From Litomosoides sigmodontis (lineage: Eukaryota; Nematoda; Chromadorea; Rhabditida; Onchocercidae): 64,000 nt of DNA. A program made the translations under genes and the position numbers. Shown piece after piece: positions 35,301 to 49,716 of this stretch. The notes under the pieces were generated by a model. The model was not told the origin of the DNA and ran no database searches. It saw only the letters and a list, made by a program, of their open reading frames with translations. The DNA lies in assembly GCA_963070105.1 (NCBI GenBank), contig OY718803.1:4446507-4510506 (forward strand), given 5' to 3'. Each line of letters begins with the position of its first letter. Positions within the stretch are counted from its first letter, which is position 1.

Positions 35301-37270
35301 GAATGCGTGACTGCACGTACTTGCCCGAAATTTGCATTTCATACAAAAGTCTTGGCAACGGTGGCAACATGAAAATCTCTTGATTTCTCTTTTTACCTTT
35401 CCTATTTTTTTATTTCGTTTCAGGAAGGCATATTGAAAACGCCTAGAAGCAACGGCTTCCCTCTAAACTGCCCTTCCAGGTCAAATTGATCAACTGTAAA
35501 ATCAGATGACAAACTCTCTAATCAATTAGAAACAGTCCAATTAACATTTCATATCAGGCTTACTTCAAATGAAAGTTCACTCCAGGCTACTACAAAGAAA
35601 TTTTCTTCTCTATTACTTCGCTTTTTCACCTTTTCGTTGGCTTACTTCATTTTCTTAAGAGTATTTACTCTGTAAATCTCACAGAATTTCCACCAACATC
35701 GCTAGGTGAAGAAAATATGAAATGTCACAACACTTTTCACTTCCTTCTCCCGCACAGAAGAACCTGACAGGTATAGACCGGAAAGTATAAACCATTCATT
35801 AACAATCAAAATGAACAAACCCGCGCGACAGCAATAAGCCGCTAAAGAATAAACAAATAGTGGTAAAGCTACATATTTAAACTGAAAAATGTGAAATCAT
35901 GGAAATATGCAAATTACGTCGTGTTGATGGGTGTAAAGCCTTGCAATCGTTTAAACCTTATGAAAAGTAGGCTTGCCAGCTTCAAAACTTTATCACCGAG
36001 TGAGGTTGAATACTCAATTAAGTCTCGTGAATTGCCCTTCCCACCATCCTCACTCAGTTTGCTTTTCTGTCAACCATAAAATTTGAAACAAAGCTGTCCT
36101 CCATCCAAATTGCCATGACGAGGGAGGATGCTGGCAATTCACGCGAAAAATATAATATTAATTAGCGGTATTGGCTTGAAGATGCAACTCCCATTACGTG
36201 TAGAAAAATGCTGCGAATGAGAACAAATCCGCTCATCGCCTGTCTAACACAAACGATCACCAACTGTTTCTATTGCAAGCAAAATTTTAAAACAATTTAA
36301 ATTTAAGGAGAATGAAAAGAATGCCATCCAATCAGCCCGTTTCCGCATGTTCACGCATGTTCTCTTTCGTATTCGATGACAAAAATGGAAAAACGGAAGG
36401 ACTTAGTGCTAGAAAATCATTTTTGTTGCAAAATGTTGAAAATGCCAAGTTATTAGCGTTAGTAATTTAATTAATGTGCCACTAATTGGGCTGAGAGGAA
36501 ACTTCACTACAAAGTAGCAAATCCAAGAAATGGCACGAAATTTTTGAATTAACCACAATAGCTATCGCATTAAACATGCGGTTCATTTAAAATATCCTCG
36601 AGCATCATCCCGTCATCGCCGCTCATTGCCATTCATCTGATCTTTTCTACGATAAAGCATTCATGTGAAAAGCTACGGAGGAAATCTCTTCGAAGAGCTA
36701 AATTTCGAACAAATTTAAAATCAATACGATGATGCTCATCTATCTCAATGTTAGCTTACGCTATGATCGTTTGCGCAGAACCGACGTGTACCACTGTAAG
36801 CAAACAAAGGTAAAAAAGAGAGGAGCTGGATAAGTTCATTGACGTAAAGGAATTTGTGAGTTGTATGTGTGAAAGGAGTGGAAGGAGCGGGAAGGCTTAT
36901 CAAGTCGTCCTGCCTTTTGTCCATTAGTGATGTAAAAGCGACAGTTACACATCGTACCACGGCTCTTAAACATTGGCTGTAGAAATCATGTTTGTTGATA
37001 AGCCGCTTTTTCCATCACTTGTTGTAAGGCGAACGTGACCTGTTCCATTCTATTTATAGCTTCACTTCACTTTGCGCTTGCATTTTGAAAATTTCAAAGC
37101 GAATTTCATTAGAGATTATGGATGGTTTCTCGCGCCAAGTAGTGTTACCATCCTCAAAAGTCCTACCTTGAATTCTTCCCAAGAAAATAACTAATCGTTA
37201 ATTGTGTTTAGCTTGCGAAATGGAAGCTGACAGAAATTATACTTTGCAAGAAGTTGCACCGAGCGATTCT

Positions 37271-37291
37271 GCAACGCAACGCAACGCAACG
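37271..37291. repeat. (GCAAC)n short tandem
   Basis: Four copies of the pentamer GCAAC in a row stand out from the AT-rich surroundings. No function is indicated. Confidence 0.8.
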
Positions 37292-40200
37292 CGATGAAAC
37301 TGAAACAGAGAAGAGGAAGACGGAGCCGACTTAAATTGCATGGAAGCTACGAGATGAAAATGCCATATTTGAGAGTGCGTGCCCTTAAGAGAAAGGAAAA
37401 GGTTGATGGACAGAAAGGAGAAATGCTTGAAAACGGTGCTGAAAGGTTATTAGCATAAAACAGGGGAACAGAAGGACATGTCCTGGGACAGAAGGACTTA
37501 TAACTGTTGCGGTAGTTCTCTTACATCCTTGAAAAAAGGCGCAAAAAACATTTGCAATTATTCATTTCGAAAAATCTGAACTTCGACCTCCGAAAAAAAC
37601 ATTGCTCGCATTCAAGTAAAATTAAAACGATCCCTTAAACTTGCAGTTTCGAAGTGTTGCAATAGCGTTCAACAGCACCAAAAAAGCAATAAAGTAAAAC
37701 TAAATTAACTTGAATTTAAAATCAGTCTACTCTAAGCGCTGAACTCAAAGCTTATCGTCCTAGCAAAACAATAACTGTGGTGGTCGCTTTAAAGACCAAA
37801 CTTCCCCGCCTATAACAATCTACGGCTTATTGTGCAGCGACAGATGAAAGCTAACTGAGTGCCATTGGAAAAAAAACACATTGGAAATAGTATTACCGGT
37901 CCAATTTTGACAAAATGCTTTATCCGTTATTTGACGTTTACTCCCAAATTTGTAAATTATCGGAAATTTCTTCTTTCGAAGAATTTTAAGCATTTTTAGA
38001 AAAAGTTGCGTGAAATTTAACAGTTAATTTGCAAGGTAAAATAGGTTGCAAAGTAAAGTAGGAAAGTATCAGAAAAGTGAAATCAATTCGATGCTTTTCA
38101 GACGGAAGGAAAGATCAATGAATTAAATCAATGGTTGACAAAAATTCAGATAGCGCCATGGTGAGGAGTGGAAATGAAATGCAGATTCAGGAGAAAGGTG
38201 ATGGAAATTCTTTTCAAGAGTTAATATGACGTTTCCGCGTGTTTTGTGGTTAGTGTTGAAAATCAAAATTATTTTATGTGTAAGAACTTTTGACAACTTT
38301 TGTTCCTAGGATTCAGGATTCAATCAGATTCAGTATCATTTACAGGTGGTCATCAACTAAATTTGGTTACTGCGATTTCCAGGGAGCTTCACTAGCACGA
38401 GCCTGCCGGAAGGATAAATTCACATTCAGTGTAGAAGTACTGTACTATAACGTTGAATACGTTTATCAACTTTTCGTCTAATTCGCGTTGATATAATCAA
38501 TAATTCAAAAATGAACTAATCAAATTTCATTATTTCGAATTAAAGAGAAGGAAAATTCCATCATATATTAATGCAAAGACAAGAAAGGTATATGAGTAAG
38601 CGTATGCTACTAGTATTAGAAGAAAAAGGAAAGAAACTGATTGCAATGAAAGTTAGAATTCTCATTAGCATCAATAACTAATTTAATTTTGATTTCAAAA
38701 GTGTCAGTCAATATGGAAGTGAAAAAAGACCATCGAAAGCGATGAATGCTTTCTTTGGTCTTAAGGTACAGTAAGTATATTTCTGTTATTTTATAAAGGC
38801 GCTTCCTACATTTAAATAACACCCTCTTCACCGCTCAAAAAACTTTGCAACAATTAAATCAATCGATATTGTTTAGGTCATGTGTACCTCAAAAGAGATA
38901 CCGCGATGTAGCGGCCATTAGCGCCACTAAAAGTTCAAAGAAATGAGAAATAGGTGGGGAAGAGAAGGGCGACGTTATTCGTCGTTGGCTTACGTGTATG
39001 GATATATGAATGTATCCATCGCCCTCTCCTCTTGAAAATGTTCGAAGAGGTAACGCACGACGGCTGGGTACTTCGTTTGCATAAAAAGCGAAGAAGAATG
39101 GGACGAGCGATGTGCGCCATGAGCGCTGTGGTCGAGGACGACGACATACATTCTTCTTTCTTCCATTTTGTGCTTCTCTGGTGCTTCCTTCCCAAACAAG
39201 CAAATGCTACTTTGCGGCATTAACAGCAATGTGAGCGTATTTATTTGATGGCTATCGCCAGGTAATCACTATTTTAACTATCTTCGGCTACTACTAGCCA
39301 AAAGCGCTCGGACATTGTCAAACTACAGCTGAACGATTGGTGGGTGGTGCGAGGAAGAATAGTGGGAGAAGTGACTGATGCATATGCCTTGCATGTCAGC
39401 GTAGGAAGACGGACTTGGTTGGTTGGATCGGAGGTCCGGCATGTACTCACTCAGGTGAGTACGTTGAAGGATTGGAAATGACAGCTAAGCAAAATGCTCA
39501 GTTGAGGTTAGCCGCAAATCCACCTCTCCTCTCTTTGAGCTAAGCGAAATGGAAGATCGAGAACACTTATGAATAATTAATTATTAGATTGTGGTGCGCA
39601 TTCCGGTGGAATGGATAATTAGCGGTTAGTTATGAGAAAGTGGAGAAACTGTGGGCAAACAAATACAGTTAATACTCGTTAGTTGCGAGGCATGTCTGAA
39701 ACATAGTCTCCTCGGACTCTCACTTTCATAATTACCTCAGGTGTGTTCCTTCTGGTAAGAAGGGATGCGCCCAATTGGCCATCATACAGCTGAAATTTCG
39801 ATGAGTTTCCATTGTTAATATTTCAACACTTAGTTGAATGGTGGATGGATGTTATTCCTAAAAAACCATTCTCCTCGTGCTTCCTCAATTCTCACCTTCT
39901 ACTACTTTGAGAAAAGTATCATTTCAAATACTGATATGGTAAGAGTTCGCTCTTTTTAAATCTATTCGTAATATTCAAATTAATGAAACCTTTCCTCTGT
40001 TTGGTGCTATTTTTCTTTCGTTGCAAATTACACGGTCTGAAAATTATACGGAATGCGCACAACTCTATCATTCTTCAGGTATTTCTCCAAAAAGGCAGAT
40101 GAAAATTTTTAATAGACCGTTGTGGTTTTGATAATGAATTGCGATATTCATCCTAAAACTAAAATTGATCAATGAATTTCAATCATTAATTGAAAATCCG

Positions 40201-42738
40201 AGAGACCATAATAGAAAAATAATAATTTCATGTAGCAATATCGCACTACCAAATTAATGCAAGGCGGAAATGTCGCCTAAAGAGCCAAATCCATTTCGGT
40301 AATAGTTTTCACTCAAGACAATTCTTTTATTCAGTAGCGTGACGGATGAAATATAAAGCTTTACTAACTTCTTCAACTTATCCGATTTTTTTTCTGATAT
40401 AAGAGTTGAAGAGTTGTCACTCAGAATTGAATGATCCAGTTAGTACGATGAAACTTCGTATGTCACTCTCTTGCTTTTTAGGCTACGTTTCAGATGTATA
40501 AATTGCAGTTGTCTAAACTTTTAATTTTGCTTTATGTTAGGCTATCGGCACCTGGTCAGGCTTTAAATGCTACTCAAAAATGCAGGAAAAAACTCCGAAT
40601 GCAACAACAGATAACAGCCGTCATAGCGCTTTCAACTTACTTGCATCCGTGAACATCTTCACGTAAAGTGTTCCTAAACTTTCCATCTCAAAGAGGAGCT
40701 GTCGACAACCAACCAGTCAGTCAGTCACAAAGATATGAGTAATAATGTGATGAAGGTCATTCGACTGAAGATGCTAATCGTCCTTTTTAATCGGTTATAA
40801 ATTACTTGACGTTATTGAGAGTACTCTGTCCCATCCTTCCCTTCCCTTTATATCGCTTTTATCTCTTGTTTCACTCAACTACTCATCAGACTCTCCAAAA
40901 AGCTAAATTCAAGGTTAGACTAATGTGACTTTCTCCACAAATCAACAAACATAATTTCTCGCAGTAAATGATGACCTTAACTTCCCGTGGCTTCTTTCAG
41001 TTGTTCTTGAAGGATGCCACATGGATTTCTTCATTCCTATTTTACAAATCATCAAGAAACAGACAGTTGTTCCAGGAATTCGTACTTGTAAAGTTTAAGG
41101 ATATCGACAATTCTACATAGAATGTTAAAATCAATTCAAAATTTCAGATGAAATCCTCCACAAATGGATTTTGCACATGGATGCCTTCATGAGCTCATAG
41201 TGTTTGGTAAAATTTCAAATAGTATTAATTTGAAATTTCAGCTGTGTGCCTGAAATGGAAATGAAACAGTATCCACAATAATAACAATGGACGAATCATT
41301 CTTACATTGGTTGCTCACTGTTACTGTTGCAACAGACAAAAAGCAACGATCCAGACTTCCTTCCGGTGGCCTTGAAATGGAAGATAATGAGACGAAGACT
41401 CTGAAGAATAGTGTAATTACCTATGTGATGACCAAATGTCATAGAAACAGAGAACGCTGACCAAAATTTACATCCGATAAATCCATTTGTTTACTGGAAA
41501 GCATAAACGACCAACCACCGCAAGTCGCCGATTTTGGGTGAAAGGAAGGGGAATAGTAATAGGAATTCACAAATTAATTGTATCATAACATTTAGTGAAA
41601 GCACGGCAACCAATTTTAATAGTGAATGGGGATGAAGGAATAAAAGTTTCACAGTTAGGCACTGAAATGAAGCTGAAGTTCGAGTGAAATGAACTTAATG
41701 CCTTGCTTTTCTTGAAATGCCTTCAAGATAACTTCATATTCAATTTTATTCCAAAATTCTCGCTATACCTCCAAACAAAACCTACAAGCATCAGAGCATT
41801 AGCATTTCATAGCATCCAACATAAAACCTATGAACCGGCTTTTTTCGCATTCATTCATTCATCTGAAGAAGAAACAAGCAAAACAGTTATGACAGTAACG
41901 GGGCAAACTGATGAACTACCAGCATGCAAACATATTCTGACCCTTTTCTGAGGAGTAATAATAGCACGGGAAAGTTTTTAAGACATTCTTTGAGACTAAT
42001 CTATCATTCTGAGATGACATTCTAGAGAATATGAATCTGCATTTGCAACTTCACTCAAAAATTTACAAATTAAAAGTGAAAATTCCTATCAGAAATTTCT
42101 CTGAAAAGCATCTATATATATGTATATATATCATTCTTCTCCGAATTCAAAGACCGAACTTCTATTGAATATCCCTCAGAGAATTATACATGGATCCACT
42201 GCCATATTTACAAAATGAGACCACATGAGTTAACTAACATAAGACATCTTGGAGAATTACACAAGTCATTCACAGTGCAAGCAACAAGTTCGCTTGCTAA
42301 ATCAAATATAAATTAATAGAGGGGAACAGAACACTTTTCAAATCGAAAATGAAAGAATAAACCTTACAAAGGAATTAAAAAAAAATGAAATCAAAGAACA
42401 AGCCTTACACCAAGAACTCCTCCGCATTCAGCAACTGGATTCCAAGGTAAAAATCTAAACAAAATCCTTTGCTAAAAAGAAGCAAAAAGGCATCGAAAAT
42501 AGCATCAGATCTCGCAAACATGTATTTTGCACAGTCTCTTCGTTTTTAGCTTAGCTTTGTTCATTTTCATTTACACTCAAAAAGGCTTTTTTCCTTTTTC
42601 TGTGAAAGTTAGGCCAATACTTCGTAAAAAGCCTACAGACTATTAAGCCTTAAAATAGGCGTAAATCCCAAATGAGCATCATCAAAACAAGTAATAGACA
42701 GAAAACTAGCTTGGCATCGAAAAAATGGCAAGACAATC

Positions 42739-45700
42739 CTAATTTGGCGACAAAGTGTCATCGAAGATTTGCATAAGCGCAGTAAATTCATGTGATTGTG
42801 ACTTATTCATACTATCCGCCAACAACGCAGCTTTAACCCTTATATTTGTCAGCTGCTTCATACATCTGCAAGAGAGTGAACTAATAGGAATAGAAACCGA
42901 AAAGCGGAAGTTGGAATGAAAGTACGAACTGAAATCCATGTTTCATTATCCAAGCTAACTTTTTTAGCATAGCACACCCTCTAACTTATGCAGCTATATT
43001 ATGACAAGGCGTTACTTTTGTGTAGCATGCAAAATAAATGCTAATAATTCTGAATCTCACAATTAGAACTCTGACTTCATCCAATTTGACTTTCTTTTAC
43101 AAAACTCGCTTATAACTAACTTCATGCACTTATTATGCCGTTCTTCAGCAGGAACGTCAACACCAATTTGGAAGCGACGATGAGAACCAGTACGAATCAC
43201 ATCTCCACAACCCGTAATTATTGCCCTGAGCGCAGTTAACGCTACCTAAAATGATTTATACGGTTACAAAGTCGTTGCATTTAAAGTCAAAAAGGCATAG
43301 AGTATATAAATTGTTAAAAATATGTAACATTTGAATTTCAAACGAGGAATGAATTTTAAGTCCTCCGGTTCTCAGAATGCGACTGACCATTGTGACGTCT
43401 TAATAATTTTCTTTTAAAAGAATTATTTCACATCCATGACGACTAATGTACGAGAAGCAAGCCATTATGTGCGCTTTGAGATGCTTATATAAAATGTCTT
43501 GGAAAGCTACACAACTATGTTTTTATCACTCTGTGATCTTTTCTAAAGTAAAAATTTGGTAAAAACATTCGCTGTTCTACCGCATAAAGTTATAATTTAT
43601 CACGAACTGACCTCCACGTAATCTTCATGTTTATTGGCGAACAGTGGTTCGATATGCGGTAGAATAGCCGCACATAATGTCAAATTCCAAACTGAAGGCA
43701 TGTGATTGAACGCATCAATCAGCTCAACCAATACAGATATATCACTGGACCTTGTAGCTTCCGTGACCGCAGCTTCAGAACCACGTGTTCGCCAACAATG
43801 TAACACATCCTCGAGCACTACACGTCGTTGATTGATTACCATTTCAAGTTTGTCTAAACCAGCAATCACATCATCTAACTTATATGGTTCACTTGATATT
43901 TCCTGATCTCGATCTTGATCCCGACATAATTGCTTTCGTTGATACTGACGAGTTATTTCGTCATTATCATCACCAAGACCACGGTTTTTCTCTTCCTAAA
44001 ATTGACAGCGATTTTTTGAAGCGAAACTAGAGCATGAATTTCTAGCAAGGCATTCTAAAAGCCAGAAATTTCACTCAGGAGGGTCGAGCTTTAAAAATCT
44101 TACAAGAATTTTAAAACTATGTGACTGCAAATCTTATAACCTTCTTTTTAGAGACAGCACATCGGATATCCGGCATTGAACTGGTTGTTTCTACTGCTGA
44201 CGCTGAAGGAAAACAAGATTCAAAGATTTCAATAACTCATTTTCAAATAATAAAAAAGACCGCACCAGATTTAGAGAAGTTTTGCAACATAATCCAGACA
44301 TAGTAGGAACTAAAATCTATTACCGTAAGAATGAGCTCCTTTTCGAGATGATAAGTTTGATTGCGATGTTCGCAACATCATACCCACTTTTCGCGATGCA
44401 TTGGCTATTTTTGAATTAACCAATCTAAAATTAGTCATACGATGATGTGAAATCAGATAACTGTGTAATTCGAATATTAAATAACCAACTTGGTAAAAGA
44501 CACAAAAAAATTAATCAAAATATCCTCCTTCGCAAAGCACAAGTTACGAATATTCATGTTCGAGTTATCTTCTCAATCTAAATATTCAAATTCTATACTG
44601 TACTGATGCCATTGCAAAAGCAATCCATAAGAGCCATTATCTTAAAAATTTCAATAGCAAATTTCTGTGATAAATTGTCAACCCACGTAAACACGCAAGA
44701 ATTCACAAAACCAAACTTAAGTTACAAACTTAAGCTCGAAATTCACTGTGTCAGCAGTAACACGGAGATAGACAAACACATACTTCGAATTTGTATCATT
44801 TCGCCTCGTTTTCAATGCTTTTGATTTAGCGGACACGGATATAATCGTTGTTAGTGGCGTAGTTGTAGAATTCACAGCAACAGCTGCATGCTGCAATGAG
44901 TCCTCAATGACAACGTAATCTCTTTTTGTTAAAAAAATTTGCTCATCCCAAACTTAGCTAACAAATAAGTAATTTAAATCGCTGATCTCCTCTGAAATGA
45001 TAGGGATTACCAGGCTATTAAGTTTTTCTAGTAATCCAACGCAACTTCACATGAAGCGTATGGATTCATTTGAATATTATCGTTCCTACTGCAATGTGCA
45101 ATAAAACGTAACTAGTAAATTGGATTCTGATCTAACGCCTAGAGATATGACATAAGTACAATCGGGTTAAAACCAAATTATTCTAAAGCACGAAGTAAAG
45201 AGGAACATGCAAAATTTCTATGCATATAAGAAATGAAGAGTTTTAGATCACGTTGTACGAGTAAAAGAGGCGATTAAAGGTATTATTCAATATTTCCTAC
45301 AGAGAAAATCCATCATCCTGAAATAAATAAAATCCTAAAGTTTTACAAAAACCAAGCAAATACTGCAGCGCATGCCATTTTTTTTGTCAGCAACTTTGAA
45401 TTTGTTTCAATAAAAACTCACAAATAATATCATCAATGTAGAAATGAGGTTCAAAGATCCACAACTTACTTCAGTGCGTGGCATTACTCGCATAGACCCT
45501 GAAGGCGGCGTACGTGGCAATGTATGTGTGGGTATAAATGCGCTTTGATCGTTGTAATAATGCACCGATTTCTGCTTTTCCAATAACAGTTCCTCTTCCA
45601 ATTCGCTTCCATTCGAATCACCAAGGCTTGCCTTCGACAGATTTTCTAGCTTGTCTGCTACCTTTAGCTTAGCACTGCGATCTTCATTTCCCACTGACTC

Positions 45701-48700
45701 TTCTTGAACAAGAAGTTTCTAAAACTGTGATGAATCAAAAATGAAAACTTGAAATCCACGCTCACGTGTTATCCCTTACTACGTAGGTTTTATTAGCTCG
45801 AGGAGCTTAAGTGCCTCAACGTTGATGCCACTGCTTATAGTATTCAGTTGCTTTAACACCTATGTTTGAAAATAAACTGATATTAAAAAACCATTTTCCA
45901 TAACCAAACGAACCATTTTGATTAAGAAATATTGCTCCCTCACCCCTCTCCCACTCCTCTTCACTTATTTGTTCAGTTCTACTTGTCATTATAGGTCAAT
46001 CACTGTTTTAACCTATAAAGTTTCGAAAACTGGAGTAACTGCATTGCAGATATCCATTGAATGGATTCAGTTTCAATGTAATATCTTGCTGTGAATAAAA
46101 AAATATGGGTAGATGGTTGTGATGACAGCATGGCATAAACTGCAAAAAAAGATTTAATATGAGTTAAAGGTTAAAAAAAGGAAAAATGGGCTGGGAAAAT
46201 CCGTTTGCTGTCAGACGTCGGCCTGAGCAAAACTCACATATAATTTTCTCGTAAAAGTAAAAAAGGGCAAACATTATATTTCAAAAAAATGCCTAAAAAA
46301 GCTGCTTTGAATCACTAAAAAACAAACATAAAATGCGATTCATTTGGTTGCTTAGTAACAGAAGAGAAAGACGGAAAAGAAATTTTTAAAACACTTTTAC
46401 GTAATTTTCCAAAATACTCACTATAATTAACTAGTTTCATTACATTCGCTGTCATCAAAATGACGTCTTATCGTTCCTCTTCAAATCTTATCGCAGTTTC
46501 CTCCACACTTTTATATAATTCCCCAATTAATGCTTATAATCACGAAAAGGTTGCTTTGCTCTGACAGTGATTTTTGTAATGAAATGAAAACCAAACTGAC
46601 CGCATAAGGCATCATCAATAACGATATACTGCTCGACAGCAGAGATCGTCCAAGGACAAAAACCTCGGAATCCGAAGTTGCCAAACTTAAAGAGTAATCC
46701 ACCTGCGGAACCGTACATTGTCCGAGCATTTCAAATGGTTCCCATGAAATCGCGCTACATTTACTGCAAAGTCAAAGTATATTTACCATACAAAGCTGCA
46801 CCGACAAAATTGTATCGAATAGCTCATAGTTCATACGCAGCAACGTTCGACAAGACATTTAAGAGAAAGCTGTACAACTTACGTTGAGGGTTTTGAACCG
46901 GGATAAACGAGGCAAAATAATAATTTAAAGACCTTTTGTATATAATTTCCCATTTTTTAGACACGTTTCAGCTCACTGTTGTCTTATAATTTTATTTTTA
47001 AACTGTCTTGAAAAAATGTGATGCAAAACAAACCGGTCAGTAAGTGTGAATAGAGCTGAGCCATCCTTATGGAAAGCAACTTCCCTGAGTGTACCATCCG
47101 TTGGACTACTTTGTGAGACGCATTCTTCAGTATCGATGTCCCAGAAGCGTACTAGACGGTCCTCGGATCCCGTTGCCAGCAAATATTCTGAGGGATGGAA
47201 ACATACGTGCAGTACCTGTATTGAAAGAGGAGGAATGGAAGATCTGAGAAACTTGACATAGTATAAAAAGGAAAATCTAAATTAGTAGAGCTAATGTTTC
47301 ACAAACTTTCGTATCTCTTACTACAAACTTTGCTGTCAGATAACAAGAACCAGAACTTCTGGACGTCAGAAAACAAAATCCATTAGAAAAAAACATTTTC
47401 CATGAGTGGAAAAAAGAAAAGTAAAATTCAGAGAAACTACGAAAGACACATCTGCCGATGCAAGCTGAGCTTAGCTTGCTTTCTTTATTATGTAACAATC
47501 AATTCCTTCCACTTAAGTTCATCAAGATAGAGCAGTGCTCAGCACGCTGCTCTCAGTTCGGCTCTTTTAAGAGTGAGTTATCTGGAAACTTGATGAAGAC
47601 AAGCTTAAGAACTAACTGACCTGAGATGAAGAGGGAAGAGATCTGTACTCTTTGACACGTGGATCCATCAAGTATAAGTGGTCAGATCCAAGCGCAATGA
47701 ACGCATCGTTTGGGCTGTAACACAAACAGTTCGTTGCACGATCAAAACGCCGCACCAGTACGTTAGCCGGATGTTGCCTTGTGTCCCAGAGAGTTACTGT
47801 ATAATCAGTAGCCGCCGATGCCCACATGTATATAGACCTAAAATTAACGTCACTAAGAACTTAACACAAGTAGCATCTCCCGTTGCATCCCAGAAACCTT
47901 GCGAAAATGACGAAATTCAGATTTTTAATCAAATCACAACTAACAAGCAATTCATAAAGTGTCTTCTGCTTTGACTATGCTGCAGTCCAGGACATCAATT
48001 TCAAACCAGCTCAGTCCAAGAAGTTCAAAAAACTGACCTGTTACTTTGGGTTACGGCATTAATCTGTCCTTTATGACCAACCAAAGTTCGCACTTCACGT
48101 CCTGAAATACTGCTCACAGAATTTCTTATGTTAGTTCATTTATATCATTGATAAAAAAAATTTATTGTCCTGCAGAATTCAACAAAACAAGTGTGCAAAA
48201 TGATATGAGCATAAACACCCAACAACGGTTCACCTAATTTATGCCTGCTTTATTAATGGTTAAACTGTCGTTATTAGAAATATTATTTCCGTTATCTACT
48301 ACTTAATAGCGTAAATTTTGCGGTCTCCATTTATATTCGTTCCGGATTTGTAAAAGTACAACACCCTGAAAACTGCTGAGGCAGTGCTCCTCAAGTGGGA
48401 AGCTAAAGCTCTAATGGGGAAGGTCCCACTAAACCGTTTCAATTGTTTTTAGTATTGCTCCATTCCATCTGCAGGAGTTCCGTGTTTTTAAATGGCAACT
48501 AAAATCCATGAGTAGAAGAAAATCAATCTTTCATCGTGAAATAACTAGAATTCCTTTTTCGTTTTAAGAAAGCTTTGTGCAATTGTGGTAAAAGCGTAAC
48601 ATTTTGAATATCACTTATATTTGTAATCTTCCTTCTACTGATCATTCAGATTTGATTAAATTTTAATTTCAGAGGCGTTAGAGCAGAAAAATCTTGATAT

Positions 48701-49716
48701 TTTAATCCGATTCATCGCAATAACTAAATTCATTATCAAGTAATGGCCTTAATAATTCCCCCAGACAGGATAAATATGAAAACGTTAATCTTCTTATAAA
48801 TTATCAACTTAAAAACACCATTTCTTTATCACATACATAAATTTATATTTTGACTGATTTCAGTAAGCGCTCTACTTTAAACCGAGTATCTAATAGAATT
48901 CCAATAGAATTTTGATAAATGATGAGATGAATACTTCCACGTAAGGAATTATTAATTTACCGGTTTGGAGATCCATGAGTTTAATAGCGGCGGAAGTTGC
49001 ATATGCGAGCATTCGTTCATCGTGCGCCAGTGAAATGCAATTCGTGATGACAGTTGATGAACCATTCAACTTCTGATAAATGAGGCAGATAAAGGATAAA
49101 AAAATTCAAGGACTGCCTCTTAGAGCTCAGAAAATGCAAGTAAACTTGGAATTTTCAGCAGCGTGAGAATCAGTCATTTTCCTTGCTATGCGCAGTAGTT
49201 GAAAGCAATCGGTGGTGGTGAACGTGCAGTGGTAGTAGCTGATGACTCAGCACTCTGTTCGATATCACCTTTCAAATTTTCAACAAATCAGCGATAGCAA
49301 TGAAAAAGACTTAAGGGCAGAGGGATGATGGAACACTAGGCTTGCCTGTGAACCGATCACCACTGCGCACAGTTGACTGCTACAGCCTGTAGAGAAGATG
49401 GTGACTGTATTATGTAGAGGAGAATGACCTGCTTTCTGGTATGCGACGGGAAAGCAAAGCTTCCCCATAGCACAGGCTATAATTCAAATCCTTTTCACAC
49501 CACCATCCTCTCAACTTTACCCCGTTACTTCACAACTTCGCTTACCCGTTGATCCTGCTCGGATGAAGCGTTAAACGGATAACACGTAAGAGGAGGAGAG
49601 ACAAAGACATTCCTTGTTTGTACGCCAATAACACCAATTGTCGCAGCATCTTCATTTACTACTCTCTCAACTGAAACTAAATTTGTCCTTGGAGTTTCTC
49701 TCTCACACCTCAACAT
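42739..49716 (-). CDS. Katanin p80 (KATNB1-like), WD40 plus con80
   Basis: This is the regulatory subunit of the microtubule-severing ATPase katanin. WD40 exons: 49716-49546, 49072-48961, 48101-48038, 47837-47621, 47215-47034 and 46763-46601; these are in phase and give 303 residues. Propeller landmarks are IKLMDLQTGREVRTLVGHKG, TDYTVTLWDTRQHP, FHPSEYLLATGSEDRLVRFW and a divergent last blade with SWEPFEMLG. Linker exons: a likely 45859-45821, then 45718-45470 (with LPRTPPSGS, as in the human linker), 44890-about 44784 and 44202-44141. The C-terminal con80 exons are 43995-43612, 43245-43121 and 42865-42739. They carry LEDVLHCWRTRG, WNLTLCAAILPHIEPLFANK, GVDVPAEERHNKCMK and CMKQLTNIRVKAAL. Con80 binds the p60 ATPase and microtubules. 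Phases do not close between 44784 and 44202, so one linker boundary is wrong or an exon is missed. An overlapping upstream ATG at 49723 starts a six-codon frame. Confidence 0.9.

Larger units (their letters stand above)
35286..42738. other. 7.4-kb gene-free region upstream of LET-23
   Basis: This region lies between the 5' end of LET-23 and the 3' end of katanin p80. I find no exon with family similarity. It holds a short (GCAAC)n tandem at about 37271-37291, a patch at 38889-39229 that is open in several frames on both strands, and ordinary AT-rich sequence. It probably contains the LET-23 promoter and distal elements. An unannotated non-coding RNA cannot be excluded by eye. Confidence 0.5.

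Noticed and set aside
42115..42131. Short TATATA-rich stretch considered as a promoter
   Set aside because: Such runs are common in this AT-rich DNA, and it lies downstream of the katanin stop rather than at a gene start.
47678..47974. Plus-strand frame of 98 codons
   Set aside because: It lies antisense to a clear WD40 exon of katanin p80 and shows no similarity of its own.
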